DNA of 35,966 nucleotides from an uncultured Lewinella sp. (GCA_913057785.1 CAJXPD010000090.1:1-35966); one strand, 5' to 3'. Shown: positions 18,331-26,763, counted from the first letter of the stretch. The notes: generated by a model from the sequence alone, not told the origin. Made by a program: numbers and translations.

Positions 18331-18993
18331 ATGCTAAACCGCTTACCATCAGTCCTTATTACACTGCTTTTGCTTTGGGGTTCAAGTGCCACTGGACAAA
18401 TAAAGAGTGAGCAAGCCAATGCTTACTTAGAGCAATTGAAAAAGCATGTTCTGGTGGTGCGATTGCCTTCTCAAAGCAAAAAAATAGGTGCGCTGGCTGC
18501 CTTGATGGAAAAGGAGGACCTTTCTACTCAGGAGCGAGAGCGTGCCAAATTGCAATGGGAAACCACCAAGGCAGAGGCCAAGGCTGAAGCTTTGATCATT
18601 CAGGCCTCCGTCAGCAATTATTTCGATTATGCACCCGTTTTATTTATGTACGATAATGCCAGCCCAAAGTTGACAAAAGGTGAACGAACCGGCTTTTTTC
18701 TGGATAAGAACCTGGAAATTTCAGATGCTGTTTTAGAGAATGATCCATTCTTTATTTTAGATGTTGGATATACGGACCCTTCAAATTCTGCCCGGAGTTT
18801 TTCCTTCATCATCAAGGATCAATCGTACCAAGCACTACCAGCACCTTTTCCCTATGCACAAAGGATTAACACTCCTGCTTTAGCCTTCGATCAATTACTG
18901 GGGAGGAATAGCATGGAGAAGTATTACCGAAAAGCAGTAATTAGACTGAATAAACGCTTGCACCGGACAGCAAGTCGAACACCCAATCCTTAA
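18331..18993 (+). CDS. Secreted protein of unknown function
   Basis: A 220-residue protein with a clear signal peptide (MLNRLPSVLITLLLLWGSSATG-QI). Next comes a helical, charged segment (about 25-95, with EAKAEALIIQ) followed by a beta-rich part with YAPVLFMYD and FFILDVGYTD. It is not a family I recognise. It is divergent from moxR and 47 bases before the PorE-like gene, so it probably shares that transcript and acts in the same compartment. Confidence 0.75.
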   Translation: MLNRLPSVLITLLLLWGSSATGQIKSEQANAYLEQLKKHVLVVRLPSQSKKIGALAALMEKEDLSTQERERAKLQWETTKAEAKAEALIIQASVSNYFDYAPVLFMYDNASPKLTKGERTGFFLDKNLEISDAVLENDPFFILDVGYTDPSNSARSFSFIIKDQSYQALPAPFPYAQRINTPALAFDQLLGRNSMEKYYRKAVIRLNKRLHRTASRTPNP

Positions 18994-19040
18994 AGCCAGT
19001 ACAGTTTACATTGTATAGATTGTTTAAAACGAAATTGATC

Positions 19041-20993
19041 ATGACCATCAAGCCATTTCTGGGCGCCATCATTTTGACCTTAGTTTGTTCTTTTAGTCTT
19101 CTGGGGCAATCCTATACCAGTGTAAAGCAACTGAAAGGCAAGTGGAAGAAACAATATGAAAGGGCTCAAGGTGCCGCACGTGCCGAGCAATTTGAAGCAT
19201 CGGTGGAGATATTGGATAGGTTACTAGAGGCTGTGCCGGATTTTGCAGATGGCTATTACCTAAGAGCAGGGGTTCAGTTTGAACTTCGGAATCGCGAACA
19301 GGCTGAGGCAGACTTTGAACAACTATTCAAAATTGCCCCCGACTATTCTATTCGAGCACTTTATCGTTTGGCGAGAACGGAACTCACCTTGGGTAAATAT
19401 GATGAGGCCGCGGATCACTTCAAGGCTTACCTGGCCAAGAACCCCAAAAGCGAAGTCCGGAAAAAACTAGCGGAAAAATTATTAGCCAATGCTCAATTTG
19501 CTAGTCAAGCTGTAGCCAACCCGGTTCCTTTTGAACCTACCAATCTTGGGGAAAACATAAATACCAATGGACAAGAATATTTGCCAGCTTTTTCTGCAGA
19601 TGGAGCAACTTTGATTTATACCAAGCGAGTAAATGGCCAAGAAGATTTTTTTTATAGTGAGAAGAAAGCAGGACAATGGCAGCGAGGAAGGCCGATCACA
19701 TCGCTCAATACGCCACTTAACGAGGGAGCGCAAAGTCTATCCGGAGATGGAAGACTTTTGGTTTTTACAGCTTGCGCTGGCGGCATGAGTGGAGGAAGTT
19801 GTGATCTCTATTTTTCTGAATATAAGCAACAAAAGTGGACGCGACCTAGCCCACTCCCAGGGAAGGTAAATACCAAATATTGGGAGTCTCAACCTTCTCT
19901 TTCATCAGATGGTCGTGTACTTTATTTTGCTAGCGATCGGCCGGGAGGGCAAGGACGACGCGATATTTGGAAGAGCGAGCAGCTACAGGATGGGACCTGG
20001 AGTGCGCCTGTAAATTTGGGACCTTCGATCAATACACCTGATCAGGATCAATGTCCTTACCTACATGCGGATGGTCAGACTTTGTATTTCTGTTCAGATG
20101 GTTGGCCAGGTATGGGAGGGAATGACCTCTATTTGTCGAGACTTGATGACAAGGGGAAATGGCAGGAACCAAAAAACTTGGGTTATCCGATAAATACCGT
20201 CGCTAATGAAGGAACATTGGTGGTTAGTTTGGATGGACAGACGGCATATTTTGCTACAGATAAAAATACGCTTGGTGGGAACACGGCTCCCTCCACCTTC
20301 GTCAATAATGACATCTATAGCTTCCCACTGCACAAAGCCGCTCAACCTGCTCTAGTAACTTACGTAAAGGCGACGGTTTTTGATAGTCGAACGAAAGAAC
20401 GTTTGGAGGCTAAAGTGGAGTTCTTCGATTTAACCACCGGGCAATTGCACACCACTAAAGAGACGGATCAAGCCGGGGAGTTTTTAGTGACTATGCCTCT
20501 GGGAAAGGACTATGCTTTAAATGTAGCAAAGGAGGGCTACCTTTTCTTTTCTGAAAACTTCGCTTTAGCGGAAGAAGGTACTTTAGAGGAACCCTATGAG
20601 TTAAAGATTGGTCTGGAACGATTTGTAAAGGTGAAAGAGGATGCTCGACCACCTAAACCTGTAGTGTTGCGTAATATCTTCTTCAAAACGGGATCTGCTG
20701 AGTTATTACCTACTTCAACTAATGAGCTGCAAAAGCTCTTGAAGTTACTGAATGATCGATCGGAACTGCGCATACAGATCAATGGTCATACAGATGATGT
20801 GGGTTCGGATGAGGCCAATCAAGCATTGTCAGAGGCAAGAGCTAAATCGGTTTATGATTGGTTGGTGTCCAACGAAATTCCAGCTGAAAGACTTAGTTTT
20901 AAAGGCTTTGGCGAAGGCCAACCCATTGATAGCAATGATACAGATGAAGGGCGGAAGAACAATCGACGTACAGAATTTCAAATTGTTCAGTAA
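19041..20993 (+). CDS. PorE-like protein: TPR, PD40 beta-propeller, carboxypeptidase-regulatory-like domain and OmpA domain
   Basis: A 650-residue exported protein. In order: signal peptide (to about residue 23), TPR region (30-140), a WD40-like PD40 beta-propeller with about five blades (160-430; repeats of the type FSADGATLIYTKR, SSDGRVLYFASDR, HADGQTLYFCSDG), a small CarboxypepD_reg/CNA-B-like domain (435-520) and a C-terminal OmpA peptidoglycan-binding domain (540-650, with NGHTDDVGSDEANQALSEARA). This is the domain order of the T9SS component PorE, but paralogues with other roles are common in Bacteroidota. Unlike PorE no lipobox is seen. It should tie an outer-membrane or periplasmic complex to peptidoglycan. 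ATG 19041 begins the signal peptide; the longer start at 19011 does not. Confidence 0.85.
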   Translation: MTIKPFLGAIILTLVCSFSLLGQSYTSVKQLKGKWKKQYERAQGAARAEQFEASVEILDRLLEAVPDFADGYYLRAGVQFELRNREQAEADFEQLFKIAPDYSIRALYRLARTELTLGKYDEAADHFKAYLAKNPKSEVRKKLAEKLLANAQFASQAVANPVPFEPTNLGENINTNGQEYLPAFSADGATLIYTKRVNGQEDFFYSEKKAGQWQRGRPITSLNTPLNEGAQSLSGDGRLLVFTACAGGMSGGSCDLYFSEYKQQKWTRPSPLPGKVNTKYWESQPSLSSDGRVLYFASDRPGGQGRRDIWKSEQLQDGTWSAPVNLGPSINTPDQDQCPYLHADGQTLYFCSDGWPGMGGNDLYLSRLDDKGKWQEPKNLGYPINTVANEGTLVVSLDGQTAYFATDKNTLGGNTAPSTFVNNDIYSFPLHKAAQPALVTYVKATVFDSRTKERLEAKVEFFDLTTGQLHTTKETDQAGEFLVTMPLGKDYALNVAKEGYLFFSENFALAEEGTLEEPYELKIGLERFVKVKEDARPPKPVVLRNIFFKTGSAELLPTSTNELQKLLKLLNDRSELRIQINGHTDDVGSDEANQALSEARAKSVYDWLVSNEIPAERLSFKGFGEGQPIDSNDTDEGRKNNRRTEFQIVQ

Positions 20994-21017
20994 GGGGTGG
21001 TTGTTTTGCATGTCATT

Positions 21018-21572
21018 TTACTTAGACTGCTGTAAGCGAACCCTCTTAATGCGAAAATAATCGTGTAAGGTAGCATCGACAGCTATTCTCATTCCGCTGT
21101 TTTTGTCAAGAATAATGTTGAAATCATGATCCTTCCAAAAGGGATTTTTGAATAGACTGTGAATGTCCCACCCCAAGAAATATAACTTGCCTCTCCATTG
21201 TTGTAATTCATAATTACTCGTTAAATCGGCACTATTCAATTGATATTCAAGTCGATGTTGAAAGAAGTTACCATAGCCGATGCAGTTCGCGGCTGGCTTT
21301 TGCAATAGTTGGATGGGATTGCTGGAACTAGAGCCGGTTGTAAAGTGAAGGTGTTGGGAGGTATAGCGAAGTGCTTGGTTTATTTGCTGCTCAATGGAGC
21401 TTGTCGAAGATATCTTCGGAGTTGGTTGAGATACTGAATGGAAAGCCGTTGAATTACCTGGGAGCTGTATCCTTTCCAATGGAATATAGGTAACGCAGGC
21501 TCGGAATATCTGCCCGCGTAATACGATCAAGAGAGAAAAGACAAGAAGTACTATCTTTAAAGTACGCTTCAT
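21018..21572 (-). CDS. Small membrane-anchored transglutaminase-like protein
   Basis: A 184-residue protein: an N-terminal membrane helix (about 6-19), a Ser/Thr/Pro-rich linker, then a compact domain. That domain carries C97 in AANCIGYG, H149 in KDHDFN and D166 in AVDATL, which are the order and spacing of a transglutaminase-like Cys-His-Asp triad. These enzymes usually cleave or cross-link peptides; some are inactive. ATG 21572 is chosen, as the longer frame begins with TTG. The start lies only 20 bases from that of the divergent 95-residue membrane protein. No family was recognised beyond the triad, so the function is inferred and not established. Confidence 0.6.
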   Translation of the reverse strand: MKRTLKIVLLVFSLLIVLRGQIFRACVTYIPLERIQLPGNSTAFHSVSQPTPKISSTSSIEQQINQALRYTSQHLHFTTGSSSSNPIQLLQKPAANCIGYGNFFQHRLEYQLNSADLTSNYELQQWRGKLYFLGWDIHSLFKNPFWKDHDFNIILDKNSGMRIAVDATLHDYFRIKRVRLQQSK

Positions 21573-21592
21573 TCTTTTAGACAATTCAAGTC

Positions 21593-21880
21593 ATGCAAAG
21601 ATATTTCTTCCTCGGGACCCTAATTAGTGGATTGTTGTTGATGTTTTACCTATACCTTTTACGCTTTGATGATTTTAGTGAAACGGAATTGGTTCGTGTG
21701 TCCTATTATTGGCTCCCATTGATCATCTTTGGTTTGACAGGACTTGCGGCGGTCAATACTAAAGATCGGGGGGGATATTTGAGGTTAGGCAGTACTCCGC
21801 TGGCATATGCCTTGATTCGAACCATCATTGCCGTTGCTATTATGGTATTCTTCTTTGAAGCTATATTCCCGGGACTCTAG
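21593..21880 (+). CDS. Small integral membrane protein of unknown function
   Basis: A 95-residue protein with three hydrophobic helices (about 3-22, 37-53 and 73-92) and a short charged loop (FDDFSETELVRV, NTKDRGGY). The family is not recognised. It starts only 20 bases from the start of the divergent transglutaminase-like gene and ends before a bidirectional hairpin. Confidence 0.65.
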   Translation: MQRYFFLGTLISGLLLMFYLYLLRFDDFSETELVRVSYYWLPLIIFGLTGLAAVNTKDRGGYLRLGSTPLAYALIRTIIAVAIMVFFFEAIFPGL

Positions 21881-21905
21881 GGCAGCTCGAGTACTGTAAA
21901 ATACA

Positions 21906-21934
21906 AGAGCGACCTAGGAAACCTAGATCGCTCT
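21906..21934. terminator. Bidirectional terminator between convergent genes
   Basis: AGAGCGA / TCGCTCT encloses CTAGG-AAA-CCTAG, giving a 12-bp stem with one mismatch and a 3-base loop. It lies 25 bases after the stop of the small membrane protein gene and 27 beyond the stop of the convergent RRM gene. Confidence 0.7.
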
Positions 21935-21961
21935 CTTCATTCATTTCGTTGTATTGACGAA

Positions 21962-22285
21962 TTAGTAGCGTCCACCGCCACCATATCCGCCGCCACCACC
22001 GTAGCCGCCACCGCCGCCGTATCCACCGCGACCACCGCGGTTTTCTCTTGGCTCAGCTTTTTTAACTACGATCGTTCTGCCATCAAACTCGGTGTCATTT
22101 AGAGCATCAATGGCTGCCTGACCTTGCTCATCATCAGGCATTTCGACAAATCCATATCCTTTAGACTTACCAGTGAATTTGTCAGAGATAATTTTTACTG
22201 AATCCACGTCACCATAAGCCTCGAATGCTTCTCGCAAATACGATTCATCAGTGGCAAAATTCAATTTTGCTACAAAAATGTTCAT
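21962..22285 (-). CDS. Glycine-rich RRM RNA-binding protein
   Basis: A 107-residue protein with one RNA recognition motif: RNP2 IFVAKL (3-8) and RNP1 KGYGFVEM (42-49). It ends in a glycine-rich tail (about 83-107) of GGYGGGG repeats. Bacterial RRM proteins of this size resemble the cyanobacterial and Bacteroidota Rbp-type cold-response proteins and probably bind mRNA. ATG 22285 is chosen because it opens directly into RNP2; the frame extends 15 codons further but without RRM features. The gap of about 500 bases upstream gives room for a long 5' leader. Confidence 0.92.
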   Translation of the reverse strand: MNIFVAKLNFATDESYLREAFEAYGDVDSVKIISDKFTGKSKGYGFVEMPDDEQGQAAIDALNDTEFDGRTIVVKKAEPRENRGGRGGYGGGGGYGGGGGYGGGGRY

Positions 22286-22781
22286 TACAAAAAATTTAAA
22301 TGCTAAAAACAAGTACCAATTAAGCAGCAAAATGGATTTCAGAATAAGGATGAGCTTATCAATAAAAAAACTTTGCTATCTCAAAAAGAACTTTTACATA
22401 TCTATACAAAGTTATCCCAATTAGCTCAATAATGCCAGTTTTTTTAACTAGTGGCTGCGTACTTGATCTAAAGGTTTGATATATATGTGTTTATGTGTAT
22501 TGAATATGTGTGTTTTGTTTCAATTTTTAGCTAGTTAAATTATTGTTAGGTGTAAAATACAACAGGATAGACGGCGGTAATTGTAAGGTTTGGTTCTTAC
22601 TAGGTGGCGCTGCTTTACCTATATCGGGTTACTCCCATCATAACTACATACTTTTCAAATGCGTAAGGCGAAACCCAATGTGCAACAGGAAGTAACAGAG
22701 GAAAATGGAAAGTACAATAGGCTTACTTATAAATGGAGTAAGTCCTGTGTTGAGCAACGAAAGGTAGTTGTTTTGGAAAAG
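22286..22781. other. 496-bp gap between the RRM and CBS genes
   Basis: No clear gene. It contains a TG-rich stretch with ATGTGT at 22485, 22493 and 22506, bracketed by a 9-bp inverted repeat TTTAACTAG (22443-22451) / CTAGTTAAA (22531-22539), a possible RRM promoter at 22407-22414, and a 44-codon frame at 22659-22793. Composition is more AT-rich than the genes around it. Confidence 0.6.
22407..22414 (-). promoter_or_regulatory. Possible -7 promoter box of the RRM gene
   Basis: TAACTTTG on the minus strand matches TAnnTTTG exactly. Transcription from here would give a leader of about 115 bases, as is common for cold-responsive RNA-binding protein genes. No -33 element was found. Confidence 0.35.
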
Positions 22782-23441
22782 TTAGACGTTTAGATAACTC
22801 ATCAAAGCATCATATCGCTCTTTGAGTGCTTCTTGGTAGTCACTTTCATTAAAGGAAGCCTTGATTTTATATTCAAATCGCTCAAAGGTGCTGAGAATGG
22901 CGTAAATATCTTGGCTATTTACCTTCAAGGTAACGTGGAAGATGGTTGCATCTGCTTGTGAAGAGATGAAGGAGCTGAGTATGAAGGAGCCTTCAGATTC
23001 AACAATCCTAGCAATCTCAACCAAGGAATAATCTCTTCTAGGTACTTCCAAGACAATAATAGAGCCGGTATCCTGGAAAGAACTCGTGCTTGCGAAGAAC
23101 TGGAGCAGATCCTCCAAGGTGATCAATCCAGTATAATTGCCCTGCGCATCTACAACTGGGACTACGGTCAACTTGAAGTCCGCCAAAACGCGCATAACCT
23201 CATATACATGATCACTTGATAAAACCCGCATATGTGGAAGACTTAGTTGATAGGAACCAACGGCCTCTTCTACATCATTATTCAGAATGTCATCTTCAGA
23301 TAAGAGTCCTAGTAACTGGGTGTTATTTACTACGGGGAGATGCTTAACATAGAAGTCTCCCATCATGCCCAAGGCTTCGTCCCCGGTATCAGATGTACGT
23401 AAGGGAATCACACTATCAGATACTAGATTCTCTGCGATCAT
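22782..23441 (-). CDS. CBS-pair domain protein with C-terminal ACT-like region
   Basis: A 219-residue cytosolic protein. Two CBS motifs (about 1-58 and 70-125; KHLPVVNNTQLLGLLSEDDI and LTVVPVVDAQGNYTGLITLEDLL) form one adenosine-nucleotide-binding module. The C-terminal 90 residues (from SIIVLEVPRRDYSLVEIARIV) look like an ACT-like sensory fold. There is no catalytic domain, so it probably acts as a regulatory subunit sensing AMP/ATP or a related ligand. The gene downstream of it is absent on this strand for 500 bases, and it follows the TM2-TPR-SHOCT gene by 85 bases. Confidence 0.87.
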   Translation of the reverse strand: MIAENLVSDSVIPLRTSDTGDEALGMMGDFYVKHLPVVNNTQLLGLLSEDDILNNDVEEAVGSYQLSLPHMRVLSSDHVYEVMRVLADFKLTVVPVVDAQGNYTGLITLEDLLQFFASTSSFQDTGSIIVLEVPRRDYSLVEIARIVESEGSFILSSFISSQADATIFHVTLKVNSQDIYAILSTFERFEYKIKASFNESDYQEALKERYDALMSYLNV

Positions 23442-23526
23442 GTCGATTGTGGTATGTTTTCACCTTTCACGATATAGCGAAAAGGCGTCCTGTTACTTTA
23501 ACGAAAACCAAAGAGGAAATGTTAGT

Positions 23527-24333
23527 CTATCCGAGCAATTTTTTCTTCTGAACCGTAAATTCCTCTTCTGTCAACAAGCCTTTTTCTTTTAGCTCGCCTA
23601 GTCGTTGCAGTTGTTCTAGCAGGTCATTGGAAGTATTGTTAGGGATTGCGTCCAGTAGATTTTCTTTTGGCGCTTCCAATTGTGGTGTGAGTTGGAAATT
23701 ATTTTGTTCAAAGAGTTCGAACTGATCCTGGATTCTCAAGAACGCCAAGGCATCATGTTCTTTTATCTTCTGCACATCATTGAAGCCATAACTAACCGCT
23801 TTATCAAGGTGGTAAAATGCTCTTTCGGCATTTTCCATCAAAGAAAAAGAGCAAGCTAGGTTGAAGTGCACAGCAATATCTTTCGGGTTGATCTCTAAAG
23901 CTTTTTCGAAATCCTCAATCGCACCTTCATAATCGTACTCTCTATATTTTTCAAGACCACTGGATTTGAAGGGATTGTGTCTGCGCTTTGGGGGAGGAGC
24001 TGAGCGTTGGCGCTGGCGAACAGGGGGGGCTTGAGGTCGTTGACGAGGCGTCTCACGGCGCTGTTGTCTTTGCTCCCAACGTTCGCGTCGGTCTTGGGTT
24101 CTTTTGTCATATCTGTTTTGCCGTTGGTGAAACATTTCTCGGTTATACTTTTCGTCAAATTCCACCTTATCCATAGCAAAAAAGGCGATAGCATCAATTA
24201 GTGCAATGATCCAAGAAACCCAAAAGAAAAACATATATAATATCCCCAAACCAATCTGCCCCAGATAAAATCGGTGAATACCCAACCAGCCAAAAAATAA
24301 AGCCAAAATACCAGCTACATTCTTATCCTTCAT
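23527..24333 (-). CDS. TM2-TPR-SHOCT fusion protein
   Basis: A 268-residue protein. An N-terminal TM2 domain (1-60, LFFGWLGIHRFYLGQIG and two membrane helices) is followed by a very basic Arg/Gln/Pro-rich linker (about 68-122), then two TPR-like repeats (about 125-200, YDYEGAIEDFEKALEINP) and a short SHOCT-type C-terminus (238-267, LGELKEKGLLTEEEFTVQKKKLL). The linker and repeats should be cytoplasmic. TM2 and SHOCT domains each occur in many small proteins, but joining them through a TPR is uncommon in my knowledge. The role is unknown; the basic linker might bind nucleic acid or phospholipid. Confidence 0.85.
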   Translation of the reverse strand: MKDKNVAGILALFFGWLGIHRFYLGQIGLGILYMFFFWVSWIIALIDAIAFFAMDKVEFDEKYNREMFHQRQNRYDKRTQDRRERWEQRQQRRETPRQRPQAPPVRQRQRSAPPPKRRHNPFKSSGLEKYREYDYEGAIEDFEKALEINPKDIAVHFNLACSFSLMENAERAFYHLDKAVSYGFNDVQKIKEHDALAFLRIQDQFELFEQNNFQLTPQLEAPKENLLDAIPNNTSNDLLEQLQRLGELKEKGLLTEEEFTVQKKKLLG

Positions 24334-24573
24334 TCGTAAATCTTAATCAATAAGTAAGGAATTCCTTTACACAATATCTTTAATAATCCGCCAATTATCA
24401 AATTAATAAACATTTCAATAATGTTTTAGATTTAGAATACCTAAAAATATACCAAAATGCTTTTTCGCTAGATGTTTGACGATTTCAAAGGGTACGGCGA
24501 AGCAGGATTTATCTATAGATGCAAATTTGAGAGAAATGGTTGTTTTGACCTCTAAAATACAGCAGGTAAGTAC

Positions 24574-25026
24574 TTATTCTCGCTGTTTGGAATCAATGAT
24601 AATTGTCACTGGACCATCATTAATCAGAGCTACTTTCATATCTGCACCAAAAGTGCCGGTCCCAATATCTTTGCCCGTTAGCACGGTCAATTTCTGTATG
24701 AATTTCTCGTACATGGGCACCGCAAAATCTGGTTTGGAAGCCTTGATGTAGGAGGGCCGATTTCCTTTCTTAGTGCTAGCATGTAAAGTGAATTGGCTTA
24801 CTACCAAAATGTCCCCTCCCACGTCCATTATGGATTTATTCATCACCCCTGCCTCATCATTGAAGATTCGTAATTTGCTGATCTTCCCACATAACCAATC
24901 AATATCTGAGTCGGTATCTGAATCCTCTATTCCTAAGAGGATTAGTAGACCATGATTGATGGCCGATTTCACCTTTTGATCGATGGTGACGGAGGCTTCA
25001 CTCACTCTTTGAATAACTATGCGCAT
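24574..25026 (-). CDS. dtd: D-aminoacyl-tRNA deacylase
   Basis: A 150-residue protein of typical Dtd length. SQFTL at 77-81 and NDGPVT at 136-141 are the two signature motifs that form the active site across the dimer interface; the Gly-Pro of the second motif provides chiral rejection of L-amino acids. It hydrolyses D-aminoacyl-tRNA and glycyl-tRNAAla, recycling tRNA. It lies 27 bases downstream of the RsmI-like methyltransferase gene on the same strand, so they are probably cotranscribed as an RNA-related pair. Confidence 0.97.
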   Translation of the reverse strand: MRIVIQRVSEASVTIDQKVKSAINHGLLILLGIEDSDTDSDIDWLCGKISKLRIFNDEAGVMNKSIMDVGGDILVVSQFTLHASTKKGNRPSYIKASKPDFAVPMYEKFIQKLTVLTGKDIGTGTFGADMKVALINDGPVTIIIDSKQRE

Positions 25027-25053
25027 TGTAACAGTATTTATCAGAGAAGGACA

Positions 25054-25803
25054 TTATTTATGAAAAATCAGAAAGATAGCGGGCCTTTTGTGCAAGTTGG
25101 GCGGGCCTGCTTTTTTCCATTCAGCTACACTTTTGGTAAGAATGTATTGAGAGGGAAGCGTTAGATCTGCCGCGACACAAAATTGGGTGCTGTTTTGTAA
25201 AGTTTGCAATGTCGTTTCAATCAATCCCATATTTCTGTAAGGTGTCTCAATGAATAGCTGGGTTTGATCGTGTTTGATGGCCATTTGTTCAAGGCGTTTC
25301 AATTCTCGAACAAGTTCTGGTCGCTTTTGTGGCAAATAGCCATGGAAAGCAAAAGATTGTCCGTTCATGCCAGATGCCATTAAGGCCAGCAAAATGGAAG
25401 AGGGCCCAACTAATGGCACCACTTCTATGCCTTTTTTGTGTGCTAAATTAACAATGGCAGCGCCAGGGTCTGCTACCCCTGGGCTTCCTGCTTCTGATAC
25501 TAGACCTGTATCCTGTCCGCTCAAGGCTGGGGCTAAGAAGTCCGCAAACTCTTCTGGACTTGTTCTCTTGTTTAACTCAAAATAAGTAACCTCTTGCAAG
25601 GGGTGTGGAAAACCACTGGCTTTCATGAAATGCCGCGCTGTTTTGGGGCGCTCAGCAATCAATACCTTGATGTTATGGAGAACATCCAACAGATATTGGG
25701 GTAAGACATGCATTCCCTCTTCCCCTAGTGGAGTTGGAATAAGATATAATTTCCCAGTTTTGCCCATGCGCGCAAGATAAGAACTAGAAGTTTTTTGATC
25801 CAT
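25054..25803 (-). CDS. RsmI-like SAM-dependent methyltransferase (tetrapyrrole methylase fold)
   Basis: A 249-residue protein of the tetrapyrrole-methylase superfamily. It has KLYLIPTPLG near the N-terminus, AERPKTARHF, SEAGSPGVADPGAAIV and GPSSILLALMASG, all characteristic of RsmI, the 16S rRNA C1402 2'-O-methyltransferase. It is shorter than classical RsmI, so it may be the shorter Bacteroidota paralogue with a different target. ATG 25803 is used because of its AT-rich upstream context; ATG 25767 would start directly before KLYLIPTP, and TTG 25815 is unlikely. The start is divergent from and close to that of scpA (54 bases). Confidence 0.87.
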   Translation of the reverse strand: MDQKTSSSYLARMGKTGKLYLIPTPLGEEGMHVLPQYLLDVLHNIKVLIAERPKTARHFMKASGFPHPLQEVTYFELNKRTSPEEFADFLAPALSGQDTGLVSEAGSPGVADPGAAIVNLAHKKGIEVVPLVGPSSILLALMASGMNGQSFAFHGYLPQKRPELVRELKRLEQMAIKHDQTQLFIETPYRNMGLIETTLQTLQNSTQFCVAADLTLPSQYILTKSVAEWKKAGPPNLHKRPAIFLIFHK

Positions 25804-25857
25804 AAAAATTTGCAAGCACTAGGCTTTGAGCATATCTTTGACCACCCAATTTTACTT

Positions 25858-26637
25858 ATGAGCCAGACTTACACCATCAAGCTTCCTCAATTTGAAGGAC
25901 CTTTCGATCTCCTCCTCTTCTTCATCGAAAGGGATGAGCTTGATATTCATGATATTCCCATTTCAAAAATTACGGATGACTTCTTGGCGTATATCCGGCA
26001 AATGGAGTCTATGAATATCGACCTGGCGAGTGAGTTTATTTTGGTTGCAGCTACCTTATGCCGGATCAAGGCCAAGCTTTTATTACCAAGAAAACCGTTG
26101 GATGAGGAGGGGAATGAGATTGATCCTCGAGAAGAACTGGTACAAAGACTCTTGGAGTACAAACGATATAAAAGTGTTTTGGAAGAGATGCGACAGCTGG
26201 AGGATAGTCGATCTTTGCGAAACCACCGAGGCAACACCTCCCGAGAACTTAAGCACATTGCCACCAAGGCCTTAGTGGATGCTGAATTGGAGTCGATCAA
26301 CTTGTTCAAAATCTTAAGAGCATTTGAACGGGTCATGCAAAGATTTGAAGATTCTCATCCAGGCACGATTCACCAAATTGTGCAATGGGGCTTCACCATC
26401 GAAGATCAGCAAAACTACATCATAGAAAAAGTAACTACCTTCAAGAACGTGACCTTCCGTATGCTCTTCGGAGCTTGCGAAAATCGGATTCACGCCATTG
26501 TTACGTTCCTAGCCCTTCTTGAGCTATTAAATATGGAGAAGGTAAGTATCGTGATGGGAGAAGGAAACAATAACTTCTGGTTGAGCCCACCTAGAGAAAA
26601 GACACCAGAGGAGTTAGCCATGGAAGAAGAGGAGTAG
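25858..26637 (+). CDS. scpA: Segregation and condensation protein A
   Basis: A 259-residue kleisin. The N-terminal FEGPFDLLLFFIERDELDIHDIPI block is the ScpA signature for binding the SMC head, ASEFILVAATLCRIKAKLLLPR follows, and the C-terminal winged-helix part (about 180-250) includes VTFRMLFG and IVTFLALLELL. It joins SMC and ScpB in chromosome condensation and segregation. ATG 25858 is chosen because the preceding 21 in-frame codons do not fit the family. No scpB is adjacent. A 15-bp hairpin follows the stop. Confidence 0.96.
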   Translation: MSQTYTIKLPQFEGPFDLLLFFIERDELDIHDIPISKITDDFLAYIRQMESMNIDLASEFILVAATLCRIKAKLLLPRKPLDEEGNEIDPREELVQRLLEYKRYKSVLEEMRQLEDSRSLRNHRGNTSRELKHIATKALVDAELESINLFKILRAFERVMQRFEDSHPGTIHQIVQWGFTIEDQQNYIIEKVTTFKNVTFRMLFGACENRIHAIVTFLALLELLNMEKVSIVMGEGNNNFWLSPPREKTPEELAMEEEE

Positions 26638-26703
26638 CATATTTCATCTGGACTCTCGTAAAGGCAATTTGTTTACCTACATCCACAAATAGTTATTACA
26701 GCA

Positions 26704-26755
26704 GAATTATCTCCGAACTCAACTCAACTGAATCGATATGGTTCGGAGATAATTC
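26704..26755. terminator. Bidirectional terminator between scpA and the T9SS cargo gene
   Basis: A perfect 15-bp stem GAATTATCTCCGAAC / GTTCGGAGATAATTC with a 22-base loop lies between convergent stops. There is no strong T run on either side, but stem length and location favour a shared terminator. Confidence 0.65.
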
Positions 26756-26763
26756 CTTTAAAT

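Noticed and set aside
21962..22040. GGY-codon repeats considered as a separate repeat element
   Set aside because: They simply encode the glycine-rich tail of the RRM protein.
22560..22650. GGTTC-containing stretch considered as a tRNA
   Set aside because: No acceptor stem, anticodon arm or GTTCRA T-loop could be built.
24408..24426. AAACATT-TCAAT-AATGTTT inverted repeat after dtd
   Set aside because: Only 7 bp and AT-rich, with no T run; too weak to call a terminator or operator.
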